Positions 23,838-30,293 of a stretch of 30,293 nt of DNA are shown piece by piece (the first letter of the stretch is position 1; each line of letters begins with the position of its first letter). The position numbers were made by a program, and so were the translations under genes. The notes beneath the pieces were generated by a model that saw only the letters and a program-made list of their open reading frames with translations, ran no database searches and was not told the origin of the DNA. Source of the DNA: Candidatus Dojkabacteria bacterium CG_4_10_14_0_2_um_filter_Dojkabacteria_WS6_41_15 (GTDB taxonomy: Bacteria; Patescibacteriota; Dojkabacteria; GCA-002793355); the NCBI GenBank assembly GCA_002793355.1, contig PFQB01000009.1, positions 1-30,293 of the forward strand, written 5' to 3'.

Positions 23838-24393
23838 CATTGTTTCGGTACTAGGTGATATTTCAATGACTGTACTTGCAGTTGGCATTGCTGGGCTTAC
23901 TTTTGTGGGCGTTTCTGGGCTTACTCCACGGATTGGCCAAAAAATTTCAGAAAACTCCCCTTCCATTCTAGGTGTCTCTACCAAACAACAGGCGCTTTCA
24001 TTTTTTCCTGAAAGCGTTAAAAACCTGCCTTTTGTTACTGAGCTGGTATTGTCGGGTAGTACAACGTTAAATGGGGGAATAAAGGCAAATATCGTATTTG
24101 CACCGTTACAAGCGTCTACGTATGAACTTCCCTTGCTCACTATAAAAAACAATTCTCTTGAATACAAAAAGGTTTCGATGAATCCAAACTTCTCACTTGA
24201 AAATTCCTACACCTCAATTTCCTTAACCTTTGCAGGACAAACCACAGAAATTATTGATGTACAAGGCGGGGTTACCCCTCTAGATTTAGTCGTTCCGCCC
24301 AACTCTTCTTCTTCAATTTCGCTAACTATGAAGCCTAGTACACGCTTGGCTACTCCGGTTACTTTGACTATCGACTTTACGGAACACCCTTAA
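23812..24393 (+). CDS. Secreted or membrane-anchored beta-rich protein, unknown function
   Basis: 193 residues. Short polar start (MAQKEKQHN), one hydrophobic segment (about 14-36, ISMTVLAVGIAGLTFVGVSG), then a Ser/Thr/Leu-rich domain of alternating strands, for example ELPLLTIKNNSLEYKKVSM and YTSISLTFAGQTTEIIDVQG, ending VTLTIDFTEHP. No Cys. The overlap with the 23283 membrane protein suggests they act together at the envelope. No family recognised. Confidence 0.7.
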   Translation: MAQKEKQHNIVSVLGDISMTVLAVGIAGLTFVGVSGLTPRIGQKISENSPSILGVSTKQQALSFFPESVKNLPFVTELVLSGSTTLNGGIKANIVFAPLQASTYELPLLTIKNNSLEYKKVSMNPNFSLENSYTSISLTFAGQTTEIIDVQGGVTPLDLVVPPNSSSSISLTMKPSTRLATPVTLTIDFTEHP

Positions 24394-24404
24394 TTTGGCA
24401 TAAT
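24376..24404 (+). promoter_or_regulatory. Promoter of lepA, leaderless
   Basis: -35 TTTACG (24376-24381) inside the end of the preceding gene, 17-base spacer, extended -10 TGG-CATAAT (24399-24404). The A of ATG 24412 is the eighth base after the -10. Confidence 0.55.
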
Positions 24405-24411
24405 TCGCGTA

Positions 24412-26214
24412 ATGATTGCTTTAGAGAAGATTCGGAATTTTTGTATTATTGCCCACATTGATCATGGTAAAACGACGCTAACCGACCGTATTCTCGAGCT
24501 TACCTCAACACAACACAAGCGACAACTCGAGCAACAAGATCGGTTAACAGATGTATTGGAGATCGAACAAGAACGCGGTATTACCATAAAACTGCAGCCC
24601 GCAACTATGTTGTGGAAAGGCTACCTTCTTAACCTGATTGATACTCCCGGGCATATTGATTTTACCTACGAGGTTTCTCGCTCCATGAAAGCATGCGAAG
24701 GAGCATTGCTTTTGATAGACGTCACCCAAGGAGTTCAAGCGCAGACAATCTCGAATTTGCTGCTGGCCATGGATGCCGATCTAAAGATTACACCTGTACT
24801 AAATAAAGTTGATATTGGAGAGAATTTAATTGAAGAACGCCTAGAAGAAATCGAGCAGATTTTGGGGTTTAAACGGAATGAAGTCGTCTTAGCCTCGGGA
24901 AAAACGGGGCAAGGTGTTGCAGAAATTTTAGATGCCATGATTGAGCATGTTCCAGCCCCAATAAAATCGCGACATGTGGGAACTCAAGCATTGGTTTTCG
25001 ATTCGATCTTCGATGAACACAAAGGAATCATAGCCGCAATTAGAGTGTTTTCCGGAACCATAAAAAAAGGTGATTCGTATACTTTAGTAAATACGCAAAC
25101 GAAGTTCCTTGCAAAAAGTGTTGGTACCTTTGCCCCCAAAATGACAGAAACCGAGGTACTAGAAGAAGGAATGGTCGGCTATATCGCAACAGGAATAAAA
25201 GATGTGAAGCAGGTACGCATCGGGGATACTGTCTCCGTAAAGGGCGACGAGCACGCTATTCCAGGTTTCGATAAACCGTCGCCGAAGGTTTTTGCCTCGT
25301 TGTTTCCGGAGAATAAAGAAGATTATTTACTGCTTAAAGAAAGTATTCAGAAGCTATCGTTGAATGATGCCTCACTTAGTATACTTGAAGACTACTCCCC
25401 GTTACTGGGGCAAGGCTACCGTGTTGGCTTTTTAGGGTTGCTTCACCTTGAAATTACCAAGGAACGGCTTGAACGGGAATTTTTGGTCGACACGGTCGTT
25501 ACTATTCCAAGTGTTGAGTATCACGCAACACTGCATACCGGGGAACGAATCGAGGTAAAGTCGGCCTATGATCTTCCTGCGTTGCAGGCAATAAAACTGC
25601 TGGAAGAACCGTTTATCCGTGCAGAAATACTAACCCCCAGTGATAGTATTTCTTCGATTTACGATACCATCATGAGCTACAGAGGCGCCATCATGTCAAC
25701 CAAAGATATGTTTACCTCTAGAGTCAGCAACCTACACTATGTCACGTTGGAAGTTGATATGCCGTATGCAGAATTACTGAAAGGCTTCTTCTCTGTAATG
25801 AAAAGCGCAAGTCATGGTTATGCGTCACTTCAATACGGTAGTTTCTCCTATAAACCAACCGAACTGGTAAAGGTCGACATTCATGTTAATCATGAGATTG
25901 TAGCACCTCTTTCCTTTTTAGAAATTCCAGAACGTGCAAGGGACCGTTCAATTACCATGCTCGAAACACTAAAAAAGTCGATTCCACCTCACATATTCTC
26001 GATTCCGCTACAAGCCATGATCGGGGGCAAAGTCATTGCTCGAGAAGATATTCCAGCGTACAAAAAAGACGTAACCGCCAAACTGTACGGTGGCGATATA
26101 ACCCGAAAAATGAAACTTAGAAACAATCAGCAAAAGAAGAAAAGAGAAATGAAAGAAACAGGAAAAGTTCGAATTCCAGGCGAAGCGTTTTTGAAGATTA
26201 TCAACGTTGGGTAA
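24412..26214 (+). CDS. lepA: Elongation factor 4 (LepA GTPase)
   Basis: Ribosome-associated GTPase related to EF-G, linked to back-translocation and 30S biogenesis. 600 residues, the normal length. G1 AHIDHGKT (14-21), RGITIK (55-60), G3 DTPGH (77-81), G4 NKVD (131-134), and ASGKTG (161-166), where most members have ASAKTG. EF-G-like domains II, III and V follow (GLLHLEITKERLEREF), and then the LepA-specific C-terminal domain with AMIGGKVIAREDIPAYKKDV, TAKLYGGDITRKMKL and the basic NNQQKKKREMK segment. It converges with the RNA methyltransferase gene after 49 bases that contain no clear terminator. Confidence 0.97.
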   Translation: MIALEKIRNFCIIAHIDHGKTTLTDRILELTSTQHKRQLEQQDRLTDVLEIEQERGITIKLQPATMLWKGYLLNLIDTPGHIDFTYEVSRSMKACEGALLLIDVTQGVQAQTISNLLLAMDADLKITPVLNKVDIGENLIEERLEEIEQILGFKRNEVVLASGKTGQGVAEILDAMIEHVPAPIKSRHVGTQALVFDSIFDEHKGIIAAIRVFSGTIKKGDSYTLVNTQTKFLAKSVGTFAPKMTETEVLEEGMVGYIATGIKDVKQVRIGDTVSVKGDEHAIPGFDKPSPKVFASLFPENKEDYLLLKESIQKLSLNDASLSILEDYSPLLGQGYRVGFLGLLHLEITKERLEREFLVDTVVTIPSVEYHATLHTGERIEVKSAYDLPALQAIKLLEEPFIRAEILTPSDSISSIYDTIMSYRGAIMSTKDMFTSRVSNLHYVTLEVDMPYAELLKGFFSVMKSASHGYASLQYGSFSYKPTELVKVDIHVNHEIVAPLSFLEIPERARDRSITMLETLKKSIPPHIFSIPLQAMIGGKVIAREDIPAYKKDVTAKLYGGDITRKMKLRNNQQKKKREMKETGKVRIPGEAFLKIINVG

Positions 26215-26263
26215 ATTAAAGTAATAGCAAACCCGGCAACGTGCGTTTTAGTGCCTTGGTGCT

Positions 26264-26776
26264 TTACGTTAGTGAAGCATGAAAAGCCACAATCGCGAGA
26301 GCAACGTGTACGTTAATCGACCCACCCTTGCCATACATTGGGATAACAACGGCAGTATCTGCTAACGCTGCTGACTTTTTGGCTAACCCAAACATTTCAC
26401 TGCCAATAAGGAATGCCACTTTTTCAGCATAGGTCTGCTCTGTGTATAGCACTGATTCTTCGCATTGTTCGATTGCAATAATTTGGTATCCTTCTTTCTT
26501 TAACGCGGTTATGCTACTTTCGGTATCCTTACTATATTCCCACAAAACACTTTTTTCTTTACTGCGTGAGACTTTTGCAAGGTCTTTGCCAAAGGGTGGA
26601 TGGTGCGATTCACCCGTTAAGATTAACTTTTTCGCGTGTAACGCATCGGCGATACGAAATAAACTCGCAACATTTCGCGCGTAAGATATATTTTCGGCAA
26701 CAATTATTATGGATCGTGTCTGCTTAAATTCTTTGTTTGCCTTCTTGACTGCTTTTGGAGAAAGTTTCTTGATCAT
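26264..26776 (-). CDS. SpoU/TrmH-family RNA 2'-O-methyltransferase
   Basis: SAM-dependent methylation of tRNA or rRNA ribose; the exact target is unknown. From ATG 26776 the protein is 170 residues and starts MIKKLSPKAVKK; the longer frame upstream is antisense-like and overlaps the nucleotidyltransferase gene. The three SpoU motifs are clear: NISYARNVASLFRIADALHA, VAFLIGSEMFGL and VVIPMYGKGGSINVHVALAI, which form the knotted SAM site. It is close to minimal catalytic-domain size with no added RNA-binding domain. Its first 53 bases overlap the end of the upstream gene in another frame, and it has its own promoter there. Confidence 0.9.
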   Translation of the reverse strand: MIKKLSPKAVKKANKEFKQTRSIIIVAENISYARNVASLFRIADALHAKKLILTGESHHPPFGKDLAKVSRSKEKSVLWEYSKDTESSITALKKEGYQIIAIEQCEESVLYTEQTYAEKVAFLIGSEMFGLAKKSAALADTAVVIPMYGKGGSINVHVALAIVAFHASLT

Positions 26777-27563
26777 ATTTAGAGAGTATACGTGGAGTGC
26801 CCCAAGTTGTAAATATCTTGCGATATACCTGCGAGGGCAATACGCACAATCTTTTCTCTGCTTTAAGTAACATAAGAACCCCTGCAACATAATCTGTTGC
26901 ATCAAGAATCCACTCAAACAATATAAATTTCGCCCACTTACTGTTTACCGCATCACCCTCTTTAAACCAATTCGAAACCTGCTGATACCAGGAAGGAAAT
27001 ATCTGCTTGACCCAGGCGTTTGCAGCTAGAAAAGACCTATATTCTGCAACGTCTCTTATATACATAGGAAGCGCATCAACAAATTGAATTGCATTAGAAA
27101 TCGTTTGTTCTTGTAACTCGTAGGCTTCTATAGTTGAATAAAAATTAAAACAAAGTTTATCTTTTACCCTATCCGACTCGACTCCATCAAACGAAAGCCG
27201 TCTTTTTCCTAAGAAAATATATACAAAGAAATCTAGGGCACGAGTTAACCAAATACGTTTAGGATCAACAATTATCCAAACATCAATGTCGTCATCTTTT
27301 TTTGCATTGAGCGCTGCGACTGAGCCTGTAAGAAATACCATCTGCACCCAGGGCAGATAAGTAAGGAAATTAAGAAGGCGCTGTGCGATTTTCGCCTTGC
27401 GAAGCGAAAATCGCACACGTTCTTGAATTGCCACAGGCAATACATTTGCAGAGGAGCTATCGTAGATATACCGTTGCTCTGAAGGAATTCCATATCTAAA
27501 CGCGTCAATTGGCCAACCAAAAGAGTGTTTTATCTCCTGCAATACTATAATTTCTCTATTCAT
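26724..27563 (-). CDS. Nucleotidyltransferase-fold protein
   Basis: 279 residues from ATG 27563 (a GTG one codon upstream is possible; an AGGA lies 8 bases before it). The pol-beta-type signature is present: VFLTGSVAALNAKKDDDIDV at about 77-96, with Gly-Ser and Asp-x-Asp (DID), followed by WIIVD. The rest is helical and Trp/Tyr-rich (FPSWYQQVSNWFKEG; FEWILDATDYVAGVLMLL). Such domains add nucleotides to RNA, antibiotics or proteins; the substrate cannot be told. It diverges from the prgI-like gene, and its end overlaps the methyltransferase start. Confidence 0.75.
   Translation of the reverse strand: MNREIIVLQEIKHSFGWPIDAFRYGIPSEQRYIYDSSSANVLPVAIQERVRFSLRKAKIAQRLLNFLTYLPWVQMVFLTGSVAALNAKKDDDIDVWIIVDPKRIWLTRALDFFVYIFLGKRRLSFDGVESDRVKDKLCFNFYSTIEAYELQEQTISNAIQFVDALPMYIRDVAEYRSFLAANAWVKQIFPSWYQQVSNWFKEGDAVNSKWAKFILFEWILDATDYVAGVLMLLKAEKRLCVLPSQVYRKIFTTWGTPRILSKYDQETFSKSSQEGKQRI
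26785..26813 (-). promoter_or_regulatory. Promoter of the RNA methyltransferase inside the upstream gene
   Basis: Minus strand: -35 TTTACA (26808-26813), 17-base spacer, -10 TATACT (26785-26790). The A of ATG 26776 is the ninth base after the -10. The whole promoter lies within the final codons of the nucleotidyltransferase gene. Confidence 0.65.
27382..27417. repeat. 14-bp perfect palindrome inside the nucleotidyltransferase gene
   Basis: Arms TGTGCGATTTTCGC (27382-27395) and GCGAAAATCGCACA (27404-27417) are perfect complements around an 8-base loop CTTGCGAA. It is translated (VRFSLRKAKIAQ). The sequence resembles the hairpin at 3362-3384. Confidence 0.85.
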
Positions 27564-27586
27564 CACTCGAAGTTTCCTAAGTTTTT

Positions 27587-27595
27587 TGCTACACT
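27587..27595 (+). promoter_or_regulatory. Extended -10 of the secretion locus, nearly leaderless
   Basis: TGCTACACT with TACACT at 27590-27595, nine bases before ATG 27605. No consensus -35. The same nonamer precedes the 23237 gene. Confidence 0.5.
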
Positions 27596-27604
27596 AAGGG
27601 TAAC

Positions 27605-28402
27605 ATGTACGAACACGCAATTCCACAAAATATCATGGAGTATGAATTCAAGCTTTTTGCGGGGCTAACGCTGAAGCAATTCATCTATGTCGCTGTATCC
27701 GGTGGTTTATCGTTTGCTCTGTACGAATTGAATCGTCTAGGCGCTTTTCCTGCTTTTTTTGCGTGGTTAACTATACCGACTGTTATGTTGGTCGGCATTA
27801 CGTTAGGCTTAGGCTCTTATAACAAACGAACCATGGAAGATTGGCTTACCTCCTACACTCGAGCGTCTAATATTATTTTACGACGCGTATGGAAAAAAGG
27901 TACTGCAGCAGTAAAATACGAGAACTTTTTCACCACAAAGCCAGAATCTTTCCCTATATATCTCACCCATTACTTGTTAACCAGAGACGAAGCAAAGTTG
28001 TTGATTGACCAATCCAATGCATCACAAAACCCAGGGGTTGTCTTTCAGAACACTATCCCTGATCCAACTATTTCAGAAACAATTTTGATAACCCCCGAAT
28101 CTGTTCACGATTATGCAGATACGGGCACTAATAATTTGTCTGTTGCTAACACCGTAGCATTTATCTTGCGAGAGTCAGAACTCCCATTAGAAGGTGTTGT
28201 TGCCTATTTTAAAGATGCAAATTCTAGCGTTGTTGGCTCCCTGCGCAGCAACAAAGACGGCATTATATACTTCGATCGTCCCTTTCATAATGGCGAGTAC
28301 GAAGTAGAATTTCAATCTCCAGAAGCAGATACTTTTCCAAAGATAAAAATCTCTCTGCAAGGAACCACCTATCCGCTGATTAATATTTCACCAACCTCGT
28401 AA
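27605..28402 (+). CDS. PrgI-family (VirB3-like) membrane protein
   Basis: 265 residues. The N-terminus matches PrgI-type proteins of type IV secretion loci: IPQNIMEYEFKLFAGLTLKQ, then two membrane helices (about 22-42 and 47-68), then YNKRTMEDWLTSY. The C-terminal 90 residues form a separate domain resembling carboxypeptidase-regulatory or Ig-like modules (LPLEGVVAYFKDANSSVVG, DGIIYFDRPFHNGEYEVEF). PrgI proteins usually precede a VirB4-type ATPase, as here. One base separates its stop from the next ATG. Confidence 0.85.
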   Translation: MYEHAIPQNIMEYEFKLFAGLTLKQFIYVAVSGGLSFALYELNRLGAFPAFFAWLTIPTVMLVGITLGLGSYNKRTMEDWLTSYTRASNIILRRVWKKGTAAVKYENFFTTKPESFPIYLTHYLLTRDEAKLLIDQSNASQNPGVVFQNTIPDPTISETILITPESVHDYADTGTNNLSVANTVAFILRESELPLEGVVAYFKDANSSVVGSLRSNKDGIIYFDRPFHNGEYEVEFQSPEADTFPKIKISLQGTTYPLINISPTS

Positions 28403-28403
28403 T

Positions 28404-29033
28404 ATGGCCACCGACCTAGCACAAAGCCCCATCAACCACGCAACGCAAGATATTTTAGAAGTTGCTGATATTCTTAACGATCTTTTGGTTACAAAAAATG
28501 GGACCGTTTGCCTGATTTTAAAAACATCTTCAGTAAACTTCGACCTTCTGTCCGAAGACGAGCAGGATGTAAAAATCGCTTCTTTCGGTTCAATGGTCAA
28601 TTCTCTCGATTTTCAGTTACAAATACTGATCGAGACACGAAAAATCAACATTAGTAAATACGCCGATTATCTTGACACCATGGATACACCTGACCTTAGT
28701 GCAGGGCTAAAAAGACAATTTGTCATTTACAAACAATTCATCAGAAACTTGATTACCAACAAAGAGATACTCGACAAACGCTTTATGATTATAATTCCTT
28801 ATAGAACAGGTTCTGTTCTCGACAAAAATTCTTCTATTGAGGAAAAGAAGAAGGTTATCGAAAGCGCTACAAACTATCTTTACCCCAAGAAATATCATAT
28901 TATAAAGATGGTAAAAGGAATGGGGCTGGATGCCACGCAAATGACCTCTAGTGATATTTCGAAATACCTCTACTCAATCTTTAATCCGGGTTTACCTATT
29001 AAAATCGATGAATTAGCTCAAATATATACGTAA
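28404..29033 (+). CDS. TraC N-terminal-like protein of a type IV secretion locus
   Basis: 209 residues. The text ILEVADILNDLLVTKNGTVCLIL, SSVNFDLLSEDEQD, SFGSMVNSLDFQLQILIETR and SKYADYLD follows the pattern of the TraC-like domain found next to VirB4 in Gram-positive and CPR secretion loci. It has no Walker motifs and no membrane helix, so it is likely a cytoplasmic partner of the ATPase. It lies between the PrgI-like gene and the VirB4 gene with gaps of one and two bases. Confidence 0.75.
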   Translation: MATDLAQSPINHATQDILEVADILNDLLVTKNGTVCLILKTSSVNFDLLSEDEQDVKIASFGSMVNSLDFQLQILIETRKINISKYADYLDTMDTPDLSAGLKRQFVIYKQFIRNLITNKEILDKRFMIIIPYRTGSVLDKNSSIEEKKKVIESATNYLYPKKYHIIKMVKGMGLDATQMTSSDISKYLYSIFNPGLPIKIDELAQIYT

Positions 29034-29035
29034 TC

Positions 29036-30293
29036 ATGGCTCTCTTTGACTTCCTCACGAAAAAAAAAACTGCTCCTGCATCTACAGCGGCTTCTGTAAC
29101 ACAAACAACTTCTGTAGACTCCAACCAAGCTACTATTGCCGATTTGCTCGCACCTCAATACTACGAGATTGACTTCAACCATGTCCAAGTAAATAAGCGA
29201 TATTATCGTATTTTAATGATTACCGATTTCCCTCGCGTCGTTCGCTCCACTTGGTTGTCACCACTGGTAAACTTTGAAACCTCATTGGCGATTAGTACTT
29301 TTTATTATATTGTTGACTCTGACGAGGTTATTGATAAGCTTAAGCGCAAAATTGCAGAACTCGAGGCTACTCTGTCAACTCAATACGAAAAAGGTGTAGT
29401 GCTTGATCCAAAGAGCAAGGTCGCCTACCAAGATGCACAAGAACTTATTGACAATGTTGCATCCGGAAAAGAAAAGTTTTTCAACATGGGCATGTACATA
29501 CGCTTAAATGCAGACGATATTAAAACCCTGTCAAATATCTCTAAGAATGTCGTTTCTACACTGAAATCAATTGGCTTGACCGCTGTTCCTCTTACACTCA
29601 AAATGGACCTGGGCTTCGACACGACACTTCCCTACTCAATGGACAAAATCTACCGAGTGCGAAACATGGATACAACATCTATTGCAATGACGTTTCCGTT
29701 TATTACCTCCGACCTCACCATGGATCGCGGTATTCTGTACGGCGTTAACATGCACAACAACAGTATGGTCATATTCGATAGGTTTAGCATGCCCAACCTA
29801 AACGAGGTGGTGTTCGCTACTTCCGGTGCAGGAAAAAGCTATTTCGTTAAACTTGAAGCTCTTCGATACCTACTGACAGGCGTTCAAGTCATGATTATTG
29901 ACCCTGAAAATGAATACGAGAAATTAGCCAAGGCAGTCGACGGTGAATATATCACGTTTACCCAAGACGAAGGGGCAAAAATCAATCCTTTCGAGTTCCT
30001 AAAATCCTCAAAAGATGGGGTAAGAAACGTACTTCGCGACAAAGTACTTAGTCTACACTCATTCATAAAGCTTCTACTTGGCGATTTAAGCAATATGGAA
30101 ATTTCAATTCTCGATCGTGCCTTTATGCTTACCTATAACGAAAAGGGCATTAACAATGATCCAGAGACTTGGAAAAATAAGCCACCACTGTTGGAAGATT
30201 TATACAAAATCTTAAAAGGAATGGCAGAACCGGAAGCGCGCGCGCTTTCTGGAAGACTTGAAAAGTTCGTATTTGGAAGTGCTGCCGGTGTCT
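29036..30293 (+). CDS. VirB4-type conjugation/secretion ATPase (3' end outside the window)
   Basis: ATG at 29036; the frame is open for 419 codons to the window edge. A low-complexity start (KKKTAPASTAASV) precedes the VirB4 N-terminal domain with APQYYEIDFNHVQVNKRYYR and the FPRVVRSTWLSPLVNF segment. Walker A is at 261-268 (ATSGAGKS), and VMIIDPENEYEKLAKAV (285-301) is the characteristic VirB4 segment after it. Walker B and the C-terminus lie beyond the window. With the PrgI- and TraC-like genes this is the start of a type IV secretion or conjugation-like apparatus. Confidence 0.9.
   Translation, partial: MALFDFLTKKKTAPASTAASVTQTTSVDSNQATIADLLAPQYYEIDFNHVQVNKRYYRILMITDFPRVVRSTWLSPLVNFETSLAISTFYYIVDSDEVIDKLKRKIAELEATLSTQYEKGVVLDPKSKVAYQDAQELIDNVASGKEKFFNMGMYIRLNADDIKTLSNISKNVVSTLKSIGLTAVPLTLKMDLGFDTTLPYSMDKIYRVRNMDTTSIAMTFPFITSDLTMDRGILYGVNMHNNSMVIFDRFSMPNLNEVVFATSGAGKSYFVKLEALRYLLTGVQVMIIDPENEYEKLAKAVDGEYITFTQDEGAKINPFEFLKSSKDGVRNVLRDKVLSLHSFIKLLLGDLSNMEISILDRAFMLTYNEKGINNDPETWKNKPPLLEDLYKILKGMAEPEARALSGRLEKFVFGSAAGV

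Noticed and set aside
26215..26263. Bidirectional intrinsic terminator between convergent lepA and the methyltransferase
   Set aside because: Only a 5-bp outer inverted repeat (AACGT/ACGTT) is present and there is no T-tract on either strand.
26777..26917. Longer N-terminus for the RNA methyltransferase
   Set aside because: The extra 47 residues read opposite to no family feature, lie in the coding sequence of the upstream gene, and the promoter points to ATG 26776.
1..30293. tRNA, rRNA, CRISPR array, insertion sequence or attachment site
   Set aside because: By eye the short intergenic spaces hold no cloverleaf-sized sequence, spaced repeat array, transposase gene or terminal inverted repeats. 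A tRNAscan or Infernal run would be needed to exclude them fully.

Overview
The window looks like a chromosomal segment of a small-genome bacterium, most likely a Candidate Phyla Radiation (Patescibacteria) member and perhaps from the Microgenomates side; no 16S gene is present to fix this. The reasons are gene content and style. Housekeeping proteins are pared down: IF2 without its long N-terminal region, and an alanyl-tRNA synthetase without the C-terminal DHHA1/C-Ala part. Surface proteins carry Thr-Pro linkers, a sortase sits beside them, and a PrgI/TraC/VirB4 secretion module is present. Genes are packed with few and short gaps, and no intergenic stretch reaches 300 bases. TGA is used as an ordinary stop, so there is no sign of the recoded code seen in Gracilibacteria/Absconditabacteria.

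Layout. 1-10622 (minus strand): dnaJ; two membrane-anchored secreted proteins; nusA-infB; an unrecognised gene that appears frameshifted; a protein that looks like a catalytically dead DHH-family phosphoesterase; then rpsO-pnp and the first 64 bases of another gene. 10651-22066 (plus strand): sortase, a membrane-anchored solute-binding protein and a 1151-residue Ig-like surface protein; then alaS-ruvX-mltG, a LytR-CpsA-Psr protein and a DNA polymerase III delta-like protein (holA). 22084-23237 (minus): two small membrane-anchored extracellular-domain proteins. 23283-26214 (plus): a four-helix membrane protein, a secreted protein and lepA. 26264-27563 (minus): a nucleotidyltransferase and a SpoU-type RNA methyltransferase. 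27605 to the end (plus): PrgI-like protein, TraC-N-like protein and the first 419 codons of a VirB4-type ATPase.

The genes fall into a translation/RNA-turnover core (pnp, rpsO, nusA, infB, alaS, lepA, RNA methyltransferase), a cell-envelope set (sortase, Ig-like proteins, MltG, LCP, small anchored proteins) and the start of a type IV secretion-like locus. The most striking non-coding observation is that many genes that begin a transcription unit have a recognisable sigma-70-type -10 hexamer only about 5-9 bases before the ATG. This predicts leaderless or nearly leaderless mRNAs. Genes inside operons instead use close spacing, ATGA/ATG overlaps or occasional Shine-Dalgarno sites. Other points of note are an octamer microsatellite in the nusA tail, an 18-bp inverted repeat in the pnp leader, and small hairpins sharing a GCTTCGC-like core inside coding sequences.
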